From DATBGO01 sp963785765 (lineage in GTDB: Bacteria; Actinomycetota; Actinomycetes; Streptosporangiales; Streptosporangiaceae), in contig CAWAWM010000008.1 in assembly GCA_963785765.1 (NCBI GenBank), positions 868,001 to 932,000 on the forward strand: a stretch of DNA of 64,000 nt. The letters are read 5' to 3'. The position numbers and the translations under genes were made by a program. Of the stretch, positions 48,231 to 56,822 are shown one piece after another. The notes below the pieces were generated by a model. The model had not been told where the DNA came from, searched no databases, and worked only from the letters and a program-made list of their open reading frames with translations. Within the stretch, counting starts at the first letter, position 1, and each line of letters starts with the position of its first letter.

Positions 48231-49136
48231 CTAGCTGATCAGCGACCTGAGCAGGTCACGGGTCCGATGCTCGCCGGGCTTGTCGAGATCGGCGGCCACA
48301 AAGTCAGTGACGCCCGCCGCTTCCAGCGCGCCGACCTGGGCGGCGACCGCACTTTCGGCGCCGGCGATCGTGACGTCGCCGGGGCCCTGCGCGCCTTCAC
48401 GGTCCAGCATCGCGCGGTAGGACGGCAGCTGGCCGTAGATCGCGAGCGCCTTGGCCGCGCGGGCCCTGGCCGCGTCCGGGTCATCGGTGACGCAGACCGG
48501 CAGGATGCAGACCACGCGCGGGCTTGGTCGTCCGGCCGCCCGCGCTGCCGCGGTGATGGCCGGCACGACGTAGTCCCGCACGGTCGCGGGCCCGGTCATC
48601 CAGAGCACCGTCCCGTCCGTCCGCTGGCCCGCCAGCCGCAGCATCTGCGGCGCCATCGCCGCCAGCAGCACGGGCACCCGGCCGGGCCGGGGGGTGGACA
48701 GCCCGATCCCGGCGCGCAGCGTCTCGCCAGTGAACGTCACGGGCTCGCCGTTCAGCAGGGGCAGCAGGACGGACAGGTACTCGCTCATGTGCCGGGCCGG
48801 CCGGTCGAAGCTATAACCGTACATATCGTCAATGACGATCTTGTGGGACAGTCCGATACCGAGCGTCAGGCGGCCGCCGACCGCGGTAGCGACGGTGAGG
48901 GCCTGCTGCGCGAGGACGGCCGGGTGCCGCGGATAGGTCGGCACGACCGCAGTGCCCAGCTCGATCCCAGGTACCTGGCTGCCCGCCACGGCCAGCGCGG
49001 TCAGTGCGTCCAGGCCGAAGATGTTGGACATCCAGGCGGACGCGAAGCCGTCATCGGCGGCCCGCTGGAGTTCGCCGCGGAGCAGGCTGAGGGCGTCAGT
49101 ACCGGTACGTTCTGTGACAGACGTGCCCATGCGCAT
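48231..49136 (-). CDS. LLM class F420-dependent oxidoreductase
   Basis: A 301-aa luciferase-like TIM-barrel protein: FASAWMSNIFGLDALTALAV, GIELGTAVVPTYPRHPAVLA, GGRLTLGIGLSHKIVIDDMYG (cofactor loop) and PVLLAAMAPQMLRLAG. This pattern matches F420-dependent reductases of the branch that contains mycobacterial MSMEG-type LLM proteins (recalled). ATG 49136 has GGAGCAG upstream; the longer open frame would run into ppk's promoter. It is divergent from ppk. Confidence 0.85.
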   Translation of the reverse strand: MRMGTSVTERTGTDALSLLRGELQRAADDGFASAWMSNIFGLDALTALAVAGSQVPGIELGTAVVPTYPRHPAVLAQQALTVATAVGGRLTLGIGLSHKIVIDDMYGYSFDRPARHMSEYLSVLLPLLNGEPVTFTGETLRAGIGLSTPRPGRVPVLLAAMAPQMLRLAGQRTDGTVLWMTGPATVRDYVVPAITAAARAAGRPSPRVVCILPVCVTDDPDAARARAAKALAIYGQLPSYRAMLDREGAQGPGDVTIAGAESAVAAQVGALEAAGVTDFVAADLDKPGEHRTRDLLRSLIS

Positions 49137-49292
49137 GATCTGCTCCGTTCTGGCGGAATCAGCCTGGTCCCGATTCTGCGGCCTGCCGTCCATCAGCCGT
49201 CGTGCTGAGCTTAGGCGGAAATCTCCGGCTACCCCCTCAGCTGGAGGGTCCCCGCGGTCTTTGGGATCGGCAACACCGGGGACAATAGGGAC

Positions 49293-51548
49293 ATGAGTTC
49301 TGGTCAGGTCAGCTCCGCGCGCAGCAACGAAAAGAGGGGCCAGGGAAGTTCCGGCTCCCGTGGTCAGGGGCACCCCGGCGGCCGCCGGTCACGTGCGGAC
49401 GGCGCGCGCCGGGCGGCGGTAAGCACCGCCGAGGCCGAGCCGAAGGCGGAGCAGGAGCAGGAGCAGGAGCAGGCATTGGAGGCCACCATGCCTGAGCTCC
49501 CTCCCGACCGGTACCTGGATCGGGAGGAGAGCTGGCTCCGGTTCAACCAGCGGGTACTGGAACTGGCCGAGGACGAGTCGCTGCCGCTCCTGGAGCGGGT
49601 CAGGTTCGTGTCCATCTTCGCCAGCAACCTCGACGAGTTCTTCATGGTCAGGGTGGCCGGGCGGGTCAGGCGAATGGCAGCGGGGCTCCCGGTGGAGCAA
49701 GCCAGCGGCCGGGTGCCCAGCCAGATCTACGTGAACACGCTGGAGACGGCCCGCGAGCTGACCGCCAGGCATGCCAAATGCTTCAGCGAGTCGGTGCTCC
49801 CCGCGCTGGTCAGCGAGGGGATCGAGATCCTGCGCTGGAAGGAACTGGCCGACCAGGAGCAGGCGAGCCTGCAGAAGCTGTTCCGGGAGCGGATCTACCC
49901 GGTGCTAACGCCGCTGGTGGTCGATCCGGCGCATCCGTTCCCCTATATCTCGGGCCTGTCCCTCAGCCTGGCTGTGATGATGGCGGACCCGAAGTCCGGC
50001 GCGACGATGTTCGCCAGGGTGAAGGTGCCGCCGCTGCTGCCGCGATTCATGTCGGTGGCGGCCAACAGGTTCGTGCCCATCGAGGACGTGATCGCCGCCC
50101 ACCTGCCCGAGCTGTTCGTCGGCCTCGACGTGCTCGAAGAGCACGCCTTCCGGGTGACCAGGACCAGGGAACTCGAGATCGATGAAGACGTTACCGAGGA
50201 CCTGCTGAAGTCCCTGGAGCGGGAACTCATGCGGCGCAGGTTCGAGCCCGCGGTCCGGCTTGAGGTGGAGGAGTCCATGTCGGCGGACGTGCTCGAAAAG
50301 CTGGTGACTGAGGTGGGGGTCGACACCCGCGCCGTTTACCGGGTCCCAGGACCACTCGACCTGGCCGGGCTTTCCGCGATTGCCGATCTCGACATGCCGA
50401 AGCTGAAGTACCCGCCGTTCATCCCGTCGGAGAACGCGCTGCCGCTGGACAAGGGAATCTTCACCGCGATCAGCGAGCACGACGTCCTGGTTCATCATCC
50501 TTACGATTCGTTCACCGCCAGTACGCAGCGGCTGGTCATGTCGGCCGCCGCGGACCCGCGGGTGCTGGCCATCAAGCACACCCTGTACCGGACCAGCGGC
50601 GACTCGGAGATCGTCGATGCGCTCATCGACGCCGCCGAGGCGGGCAAGCAGGTCGTGGTGGTGGTGGAGATCAAGGCGCGCTTCGATGAGCGCGCCAACA
50701 TCGCCTGGGCCCGCAAGCTCGAGGAAGCGGGCTGTCATGTCGTCTACGGATTCGTCGGGCTGAAGACGCACTGCAAGATGATCCTGGTCGTGCGCGAGGA
50801 GGCGGACGGCTCGCTGCGCCGGTTCTGCCACATCGGCACCGGCAACTACCATCCGACCACCGCCAGGCTGTACGAGGATTTCGGCCTGCTGACCTGCGAT
50901 CCGACCGTCGGCGAGGACGCCACGGACCTGTTCAATCACTTGACCGGATACAGCAGGAAGAGTGATTACCGGCGGCTGCTCGTCGCGCCTGCCCGGCTCA
51001 GATCCGGACTGCTGGACCGGATCGAGGGCCAGGTCAACCGGGCTGCGGCCGGTCAGCAGGCCCGGATCCAGATGAAATGCAACGCGATCATCGACGAGGT
51101 GATCATCGACGCGCTCTACCGGGCATCGCAGGCCGGAGTACCCGTCGACTTGTGGGTCCGCGGAATCTGCGCGGTCCGTCCCGGGGTGCGGGGGATGTCG
51201 GACAACATCCGGGTCCGCAGCATCCTCGGCCGGTTCCTTGAGCATTCTCGGGTCTATGCGTTCGGTACGGACGTCGACGACGGGGAGGTGTGGATGGGCA
51301 GCGCTGATCTCATGCACCGCAACCTCGACCGGCGGGTCGAGCTGCTGGTCCGGGTGGCCGATCCGGCTCAGCAAACCGAACTGCGCGGCCTGATTAACAT
51401 GGCGATGGATGACGGGACATCGTCGTGGTGGCTGGCCGGGGACGGCTCCTGGACCAGGCATCACCTCGATGACTCCGGCAATCCGCTGCTCGACATCCAG
51501 GAGTACCTGATCGCGACCAGGAACACCCGCGGGGGTGCTGATGCCTGA
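49293..51548 (+). CDS. ppk1: Polyphosphate kinase 1
   Basis: Reversibly polymerises the gamma-phosphate of ATP into polyphosphate; membrane-associated tetramer in the family. The 751-aa chain has a 65-residue disordered N-terminus with an EQ dipeptide repeat, then the N domain (YLDREESWLRFNQRVLELAE, ASNLDEFFMVRVAGRV), the head domain, and two phospholipase-D-like catalytic halves with LAIKHTLYRTSGDSEIVDAL, the phospho-histidine motif GLKTHCKM (about residue 491) and RRFCHIGTGNYHPTTARLY. The ATG was chosen as the first start; family members begin nearer residue 60. mutT1 follows with an 8-bp overlap. Confidence 0.96.
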   Translation: MSSGQVSSARSNEKRGQGSSGSRGQGHPGGRRSRADGARRAAVSTAEAEPKAEQEQEQEQALEATMPELPPDRYLDREESWLRFNQRVLELAEDESLPLLERVRFVSIFASNLDEFFMVRVAGRVRRMAAGLPVEQASGRVPSQIYVNTLETARELTARHAKCFSESVLPALVSEGIEILRWKELADQEQASLQKLFRERIYPVLTPLVVDPAHPFPYISGLSLSLAVMMADPKSGATMFARVKVPPLLPRFMSVAANRFVPIEDVIAAHLPELFVGLDVLEEHAFRVTRTRELEIDEDVTEDLLKSLERELMRRRFEPAVRLEVEESMSADVLEKLVTEVGVDTRAVYRVPGPLDLAGLSAIADLDMPKLKYPPFIPSENALPLDKGIFTAISEHDVLVHHPYDSFTASTQRLVMSAAADPRVLAIKHTLYRTSGDSEIVDALIDAAEAGKQVVVVVEIKARFDERANIAWARKLEEAGCHVVYGFVGLKTHCKMILVVREEADGSLRRFCHIGTGNYHPTTARLYEDFGLLTCDPTVGEDATDLFNHLTGYSRKSDYRRLLVAPARLRSGLLDRIEGQVNRAAAGQQARIQMKCNAIIDEVIIDALYRASQAGVPVDLWVRGICAVRPGVRGMSDNIRVRSILGRFLEHSRVYAFGTDVDDGEVWMGSADLMHRNLDRRVELLVRVADPAQQTELRGLINMAMDDGTSSWWLAGDGSWTRHHLDDSGNPLLDIQEYLIATRNTRGGADA

Positions 51549-52509
51549 TGGCCGGCCGGCCGCGGCGGTCGGCGGCGATGTCGCTGGCGCAACCGCCGGG
51601 GCCAACCGCCTGGCCGCGGCCGGACCGATCCGGGCGGCCGGGGCGCTGCTGCGCCGGGCCGCCGCCGGCGGTGACGAGCTGGCCCTGATTCACCGCATCA
51701 AGTACGGCGACTGGACATTCCCTAAGGGCAAGCTTGAGCCCGGTGAGCACGTCCTGGAGGCGGCCGTCCGCGAAGTAGCGGAGGAGACCGGGGTCCGAGT
51801 GGTCCTGGGGCGGCGGCTCAGCCAGGCCAGTTATGACATCAACGGCCGGCCGAAGCTGGTCGACTACTGGGCGGCCCGGCCCGCTCCCGGCGCGAGCACT
51901 ACCTTCGTGTCCAACGCGGAGGTGGACGAGCTGGAGTGGGCGTCGGCACCGACGGCCGGGCGCAAGCTCAGCTACGGCCACGACGCTCAGCTGCTCGCCG
52001 AGCTCATGGCCGGGCCGTCCGATACCGTCCCGATCGTACTGCTCAGGCACGCTTCCGCCGGAGCCAAGAACTCCTGGGCCGGCGATGACCTGGACCGGCC
52101 GCTTGATGCTGATGGCGCCGCTGTCGCGGAGCGGCTGGCCGGCCTGCTGAGCTGCTTCGGGTCCTGCCGGGTGATCAGCTCCGCCGCCGAGCGGTGCCTC
52201 GCCACGGTGCGGCCCTATGCGCAGCGAGCCGGAGTGGAGATAACGGTCGAGCCCGCCCTGACCGTGCTTGAGCCGTCGGCGGATGCGGCGGCCGTCATGG
52301 ACCTGGCCGCCGCGATCGCCGCCGAGCGGCAGCCGACGGTGCTGTGCGCGCACCGCGAGAATCTCGCACCTGCCCTGGCCGCCATCTGCGGCTACCTCGG
52401 CGCCGAACGGCCCGGCGGACCGCACGGACCCGGCCTGGACAAGGGCGGATTTTGGGTGCTGCACATCGCGGACGGCACCCTGGCCGGGGCCGAGCAGCAC
52501 AGTCCGTGA
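51541..52509 (+). CDS. mutT1: NUDIX hydrolase/histidine phosphatase fusion (MutT1-like)
   Basis: Two-domain protein (322 aa). Residues 25-165 are a NUDIX domain with the box GKLEPGEHVLEAAVREVAEE and TG after it, all key Gly/Glu present. Residues 170-320 are a histidine-phosphatase domain starting LLRHASAGAK (RHG-like motif) with a second His in VLCAHRENL. Mycobacterial MutT1 has this layout and hydrolyses 8-oxo-dGTP and diadenosine polyphosphates, sanitising the nucleotide pool. Linked and overlapped with ppk1, as recalled in many actinomycetes. ATG 51541 or GTG 51535 may start it. Confidence 0.9.
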   Translation: MPDGRPAAAVGGDVAGATAGANRLAAAGPIRAAGALLRRAAAGGDELALIHRIKYGDWTFPKGKLEPGEHVLEAAVREVAEETGVRVVLGRRLSQASYDINGRPKLVDYWAARPAPGASTTFVSNAEVDELEWASAPTAGRKLSYGHDAQLLAELMAGPSDTVPIVLLRHASAGAKNSWAGDDLDRPLDADGAAVAERLAGLLSCFGSCRVISSAAERCLATVRPYAQRAGVEITVEPALTVLEPSADAAAVMDLAAAIAAERQPTVLCAHRENLAPALAAICGYLGAERPGGPHGPGLDKGGFWVLHIADGTLAGAEQHSP

Positions 52510-52562
52510 CTGCGATCGGCACAGTCCCTGACTGGCCGGCTAGCGGCGGGGCGATGCGAGCG

Positions 52563-52985
52563 CTAGGCAGGCTCGCTGTCAGCTCGGCCGGCCAGCGCTC
52601 GGGCGGCTGCAGCCGTCGGCTCATCCAGGCCCTCGTAGTCGGCGCGCCCGTGCCGCTCGGCCTGCTGGTCGATCCACCGGCTATGGGCCTCCCATGCGGA
52701 TTGCTTGCTGGTGCCTAGCGCAGCGCCGATCTGTGACCAGGAGGCGCCCGCTGCCCGGGCGGATCGGATCGTGAGCTGCCGTCCGTAGCCGGCCTTACGG
52801 CTGATCACCTCGCCCAGTGCGAGCAACTCGAGTGCTTCGTCCCTGTTCAACTGGGTGGCGTCGGATACCTCGCCGTCCAGGCTCATCCCAGCCGGAGCGA
52901 GCGAGTCCCGGGCACGGAGCTCGTCGTAACGTGTGACAGCCGTGCTCAGAGTGTGGTCGGATTCGATGCCCTCCGGTGTCGTCAT
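52563..52985 (-). CDS. Small helix-turn-helix protein
   Basis: A 140-aa protein whose middle (GYGRQLTIRSARAAGASWSQ, IGAALGTSKQSAWEAHSRW) is a helix-turn-helix of the kind found in small actinobacterial DNA-binding proteins. It is divergent from a methyltransferase gene; the 138-bp gap contains two adjacent palindromes that start only 15 bp from its start codon, so autoregulation is likely. The N-terminal 50 residues look like a helical dimer segment. Confidence 0.75.
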   Translation of the reverse strand: MTTPEGIESDHTLSTAVTRYDELRARDSLAPAGMSLDGEVSDATQLNRDEALELLALGEVISRKAGYGRQLTIRSARAAGASWSQIGAALGTSKQSAWEAHSRWIDQQAERHGRADYEGLDEPTAAAARALAGRADSEPA

Positions 52986-53000
52986 GTCGATATCTTTCCG

Positions 53001-53041
53001 TCAGGACCGCCTGACGTCAAGCCATCCTGACGTCAGGATGG
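53001..53041. promoter_or_regulatory. Tandem palindromic operators between HTH and methyltransferase genes
   Basis: Two palindromes: TCAGG-ACCG-CCTGA (53001-53014) and the perfect 20-mer CCATCCTGACGTCAGGATGG (53022-53041), with centres 24 bp apart. They share CCTGACGTCA, so the same dimeric protein may bind both. The nearest regulator is the 140-aa HTH protein. Confidence 0.65.
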
Positions 53042-53123
53042 GTTGACCGCGCTGAGAGCTGTGCGGTGGATAATGCCACCTGAGCGGCCAGCGGCTCCTT
53101 GCTGACCGGGATAGGAGCAGTTC

Positions 53124-53684
53124 GTGAACGAGGACCATCTGGCGCTGTGCTCTAGCCCCGAGTGGGCCAGGCTGGTGGAGGAGGAACTGCTGCCGTGGGT
53201 CCTCGAGGACTTTGACCTGGGCGAGGACCTGCTGGAGGTCGGCGCGGGTCCGGGGCTGACGACTGACGTGCTGCGGCGGCATGCTGCCCGGGTGACCGCG
53301 GTGGAACTGGACGCGGGCCTGGCGGCTCGCCTCGCGGGCCGACTGGCGGGTACCAACGTCGAAGTGGTCACGGCGGACGTGACGGAGCTGCCATTTCCCG
53401 CCGGGAGCTTCTCGGCGGCGGCCTGCCTGACGATGCTGCACCATATTCCGTCGGCGGCGCTCCAGGAGGCCGCCCTGGCCGAGCTATGCCGGGTGCTCAG
53501 GACCGGCGGCGTGCTGGTCGGCACGGACGGGCTGGATACCCCGGCCCGGCGCAGCCTGCACCATGACGACATCTTCGTGCCGGTCGAGCCTGGCTCGCTG
53601 GCGGACCGGCTGCGCTGGGCGGGCTTCGCGAGCGCCTACGTCGAGGTGTCCGGAGACCGGCTGCGATTCGCGGCCACTGCCTGA
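53124..53684 (+). CDS. Class I SAM-dependent methyltransferase
   Basis: A 186-aa small methyltransferase of the Methyltransf_11 type: DLLEVGAGPGLTTDVL (SAM motif I), VTAVELD (motif II acid), VVTADVTELPFP and AACLTMLHHIPS (motif IV-V), then a short C-terminus. The GTG at 53124 follows AGGAGCAG. Its target is unknown; the expression is probably governed by the palindromes upstream. Its 3' end overlaps the convergent Lrp gene by 49 bp. Confidence 0.87.
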   Translation: MNEDHLALCSSPEWARLVEEELLPWVLEDFDLGEDLLEVGAGPGLTTDVLRRHAARVTAVELDAGLAARLAGRLAGTNVEVVTADVTELPFPAGSFSAAACLTMLHHIPSAALQEAALAELCRVLRTGGVLVGTDGLDTPARRSLHHDDIFVPVEPGSLADRLRWAGFASAYVEVSGDRLRFAATA

Positions 53685-54193
53685 CGCTGGGCGCGCCGTG
53701 GCCGGGATAGCCGCCCGGCGGCCGGCACGGTCGGTACGAGCGGCAGCCCGGACGGCGGCTTGACCTCTTCCAGCCGTAGGTAGGTCACCAGCCGCTGGCC
53801 GCCCCTGGTGGCGAGCGCGGCCAGCACCTGCTGCAGCTCCGCGACGTCCCTGGCTACGACCGTGAGCATGTAGTCCATCTCGCCGGCCACGTTGTCCGCC
53901 GCGATGATCTGCGGCAGCGCCCGGATCTGCTCTTCGAAGACGCGGGTCGAGCGGGGGTCGTGGCGCCCGAGGGTAGCCGTCACGTACATCTGCAGCGGGA
54001 ATCCGGCCGCGGCCGGGTCCAGCCTGGCACTGATGATCCGGATGACGCCAGACTCCTTCAGCCGGCGGACCCGGTGCAATGTCGCCGCGGGGGAGAGCTC
54101 AACCAGGCGGGCCAGCTCGACGTTGGTGCGATCCGCATCGGCCTGCAGCACAGTGAGCAGCTGAACGTCAACTTCATCAAGTTCGATAGCCAT
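53636..54193 (-). CDS. Lrp/AsnC-family transcriptional regulator
   Basis: N-terminal AsnC helix-turn-helix (ELDEVDVQLLTVLQADADRT, ELARLVELSPAATLHRVRRL) and RAM/Lrp ligand-binding domain (MYVTATLGRHDPRSTRVFEE, AADNVAGEMDYMLTVVARD) give a typical Lrp, here with a 35-residue basic C-terminal extension reaching into the convergent methyltransferase gene. Lrp proteins sense amino acids; it is divergent, with 70 bp between, from a DMT exporter and is the probable regulator of it. Confidence 0.92.
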   Translation of the reverse strand: MAIELDEVDVQLLTVLQADADRTNVELARLVELSPAATLHRVRRLKESGVIRIISARLDPAAAGFPLQMYVTATLGRHDPRSTRVFEEQIRALPQIIAADNVAGEMDYMLTVVARDVAELQQVLAALATRGGQRLVTYLRLEEVKPPSGLPLVPTVPAAGRLSRPRRAQRQAVAANRSRSPDTST

Positions 54194-54263
54194 CTCGCAC
54201 TACATTATTGCGTTAACCTGCTCACCCGGCAAATTCTAGGACGGTAACGGGTGAAATGGAGGT

Positions 54264-55655
54264 ATGCAGACCAACCTTCGCCGCTCCGTCATCGCACTGA
54301 CCGCCGCCGGGCTGTTGTGGGGTATGACCGTGCCGCTGTCCAAGGTGGCGCTGGAGTGGCTACCGCCGGCGTGGCTCACGTTCGCCCGCTTCAGCGTGGC
54401 TGCGGCTGTGCTGCTGGTAGTGGCGCGGCACCGGCTGCGCACCGCGTGGTCCCCGGCCGTGCTCGCCTGGGGCGCGGTGGGTTACGGGGGGACAGTTCTC
54501 GTGCAGAACGCGGGCATCACCAAGACCAGTGTCAGCCACGCGGCGCTGCTGATCGGTGCCACCCCGGTGCTGGTGGCGCTCGTGGCGGCGGTCTGGCGCC
54601 ACGCGGTGGCGCGGCCAGTGGCCTGGGCAGGCTTCGTGCTGTCGCTGGCAGGCGTCGGCCTGGTCGCGGGCGGCCCCGGCGGTGGCGCGACCGCCGCCGG
54701 TGACGGCCTGGTCCTCGCGTCACTGCTGCTCTCAGCGACGTTCACCGTTGCGCAAACCGGGCTGCTGCGCGGCCGGGACCCGATCGCAGTGACGGCGGTG
54801 CAATTCCTGGCGGCGGCCGCCGCCATGCTGCCCATCGCTGTGGTGCGGGAGGGGATGCCGCCCTTCCCCAGCAGCGCAGGCACCCTCCTGGCCGTTGCCG
54901 CGCTTGCGCTCGGCGGCACGGTGCTGCCGTTCGCGCTGTTCGCTTATGGGCAGGTCCGGGTGTCCGCCGAGGTGGCCGGGGCCTTCCTGAATCTCGAGCC
55001 GCTGGTAGGCGCGGTGGCAGGTGCCGTCGTCTTCCAGAATCCGGTCGGTGCTGAGCAGGTATTCGGCGGGACGGCCATCCTGGCCGGCATCGGGTTGAGC
55101 AGCCTCCCGCTGCTAGCCGTCGGGCGCGGCCCCAGGCCAGTGCCCGCTGCGGAGCCTGTGCGTGCTGCGGGGCCTTTGCGTGCTGCGGAGTCTGTGCGTG
55201 CTGCGGAGTCTGTGCGTGCTGCGGAGTCTGTGCGCCCTGCGGAGCCTGTGCGCGCTGCGCGTGCTGCGGAGGGAGAGCGCGCCTCCCTGCCAGCGGGCCC
55301 CCCGCCAGCGGGCCCCCCGCCAGTGCGTCCCCTGCCGGAGCGCCGATCCCTGGCCGACCGCCGCTCCCGGCCCGAGCGGCGGATCATGCCGGATGGCACT
55401 AGACAGCACCACGGCCCGGGCACCTCCGGTTCGAAGCTGGACCGGGTGGCTCCGGCCTTCCGCCGGCCGGTGAACTGGAGGACGAACGGCCCCAGCCCCG
55501 CACGGCCTCCACTGGCGAGCCCCGGACCGGGCCGCCGGGCGGCGGACCACGGCGCGGGCCCGGCCTCCGACTGCCCACCCGGACACGCTCGCGTCGGGCG
55601 GACCGCGGCCGGCCGTGACGGGAGGCATGCATATGTCCGGGGACCGGCACGATGA
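54264..55655 (+). CDS. EamA/DMT-family transporter with repeat-rich tail
   Basis: Ten hydrophobic helices in two EamA repeats (residues 8-290): AAGLLWGMTVPLSKVALEWL, VLVQNAGITKTSVSHAALLI, and in the second half LPFALFAYGQVRVSAEVAGA and FLNLEPLVGAVAGAVVFQNP. This is close to the amino-acid/metabolite exporters of the RhaT/EamA group. The remaining about 170 residues are not membrane sequence: six AAESVR-like hexapeptides (18-bp repeat), then Pro/Arg-rich sequence to 55655. The natural stop may have been lost. GGAGG sits directly before ATG 54264, too close to be ideal, so the start is uncertain. Lrp divergence suggests amino-acid export. Confidence 0.85.
   Translation: MQTNLRRSVIALTAAGLLWGMTVPLSKVALEWLPPAWLTFARFSVAAAVLLVVARHRLRTAWSPAVLAWGAVGYGGTVLVQNAGITKTSVSHAALLIGATPVLVALVAAVWRHAVARPVAWAGFVLSLAGVGLVAGGPGGGATAAGDGLVLASLLLSATFTVAQTGLLRGRDPIAVTAVQFLAAAAAMLPIAVVREGMPPFPSSAGTLLAVAALALGGTVLPFALFAYGQVRVSAEVAGAFLNLEPLVGAVAGAVVFQNPVGAEQVFGGTAILAGIGLSSLPLLAVGRGPRPVPAAEPVRAAGPLRAAESVRAAESVRAAESVRPAEPVRAARAAEGERASLPAGPPPAGPPPVRPLPERRSLADRRSRPERRIMPDGTRQHHGPGTSGSKLDRVAPAFRRPVNWRTNGPSPARPPLASPGPGRRAADHGAGPASDCPPGHARVGRTAAGRDGRHAYVRGPAR
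55146..55253 (+). repeat. 18-bp tandem repeat, 6 copies, DMT tail
   Basis: Six copies of GCTGCGGAGTCTGTGCGT with few changes (two adjacent copies are identical), encoding AAESVR hexapeptides. Confidence 0.92.
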
Positions 55656-55693
55656 GGGAGTTGCGGCTAGCGACTTCAGCGCGGCCGATGTGC

Positions 55694-55744
55694 TGGCTTA
55701 CCTGACCTGCTGGCTTACCTGACCTGCTGAGTTACCTGTCCTGC
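55694..55744. repeat. 17-bp tandem repeat, 3 copies
   Basis: Two identical copies of TGGCTTACCTGACCTGC and a third with three changes, at the end of the methylguanine-transferase gene and covering its stop (55732). Confidence 0.9.
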
Positions 55745-56358
55745 TGGCCGGCCGGACCGTCCAGGTGGCTGGTCCCCGCGGGCGTCCAGTCCAGCGTGGG
55801 CGGGACGGCTCCTTCGAAGATCAGTAGCCAGCGTTTGATCTCGATGCCGGTACCGCCGCTGTAACCGCCCAGTCCGTCGGCGGCCACCACCCGATGGCAC
55901 GGCACGATGATCGGTATGGGGTTGGACCCCATGAGCTGGCCGATGGCCCGGGCGGACACGGCTACACCATCCGCACGGGACGCGGCCAGTCCGGCCAGCC
56001 TCCCGTAGGTGATCGTCTCGCCGAAGGCCACTGAATCGAAGAGCTCCCCGAGCACGTGCAACTGCAGACGGGACGCGGCCGTCCAGTCAAGCGGGAGCTC
56101 GAAGGCCCGGCGCTGGCCGGAGAAGTACTCGGCAAGCTGCAGGCCGGCCGCGGCGGACAGGCTGGCCGCCGCGCTGTGCCTGGCCGTGGCGGCCGGACCG
56201 GCCTGGTCATGGGCCGAGCCGCCAGCCAGGCCACCAGCGGAGCCATCCGCCTGCTGGGGCGGCGACCCGAACCTGACCGCGGTAACGCCGGTTCCGCTGC
56301 AGGCCACCGAGACGTGCCCGACGGGCGTGCCGATTGTTGTCCAGGAGCGTTCGGCCAT
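55732..56358 (-). CDS. ogt: Methylated-DNA-[protein]-cysteine S-methyltransferase
   Basis: Suicide DNA-repair protein that takes alkyl groups from O6-alkylguanine. The active-site motif is IIVPCHRVVAADGLGGYSGG with the acceptor Cys at about residue 150, preceded by the wing/helix FGETITYGRLAGLAAS and RAIGQLMGSNPIPI. An insertion of about 25 Ala/Gly-rich residues near residues 45-70 separates the N-terminal domain. ATG 56358 or GTG 56376 may be the start. Gene is single, convergent with the DMT gene. Confidence 0.93.
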   Translation of the reverse strand: MAERSWTTIGTPVGHVSVACSGTGVTAVRFGSPPQQADGSAGGLAGGSAHDQAGPAATARHSAAASLSAAAGLQLAEYFSGQRRAFELPLDWTAASRLQLHVLGELFDSVAFGETITYGRLAGLAASRADGVAVSARAIGQLMGSNPIPIIVPCHRVVAADGLGGYSGGTGIEIKRWLLIFEGAVPPTLDWTPAGTSHLDGPAGQQDR

Positions 56359-56449
56359 GAGCCCATTCTGGCTCACTCCTGGACCACCGGATTGTCGGTG
56401 GCCCGCGGTACATATCGGTTACCAAGTCACCGGCCAGAAGGAGAAGGCT

Positions 56450-56803
56450 ATGGCGAAGAGCGTCGCGGACGCCGTCGAGGCCGAGCTCGCGGATCTGTCA
56501 CGGCAGTTAACCGAGCCAGCAGAGCGCGAGTGCCTGCGCTGCTTTCTGCTCCGGATGATCAGCGAATTCGGCTGCGACGGCACCCACCGGTGGACGGTCC
56601 GCTGGCGGAATGAGCGCGCACCACGGGCCCGCGGGCTGGTCGCCCGCCTGCAGCGCCAGGGCGGCTGCTGCTGCGACTGTGAGGTGCTGATCAACGTCTT
56701 TCCCGACTATCCCGCCACCGCCGAGCTGCTGCCGTGCGCAGGGGTAATTCGGGCCGGGTCGGCCCTGCCATGCGATCTGGGAGCGCTGCGCAAGAGCGCC
56801 TGA
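56450..56803 (+). CDS. DUF2695-like small protein
   Basis: A 117-aa cytosolic protein with ECLRCFLLRMISEFGCDGTH, RWRNERAPRARGLVARLQRQ and GGCCCDCEVLINVFPDY. The conserved pattern of Cys and CDCEV fits the DUF2695 family (recalled). Cys residues could bind a metal. ATG 56450 has AAGGAG upstream. Function unknown; converges on the RNase D-like gene. Confidence 0.75.
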   Translation: MAKSVADAVEAELADLSRQLTEPAERECLRCFLLRMISEFGCDGTHRWTVRWRNERAPRARGLVARLQRQGGCCCDCEVLINVFPDYPATAELLPCAGVIRAGSALPCDLGALRKSA

Positions 56804-56822
56804 GGCCGCCTCGTTCCTGGCC

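Noticed and set aside
49905..51605. 566-codon antisense frame over ppk1
   Set aside because: Shadow of ppk1, no recognisable domain.
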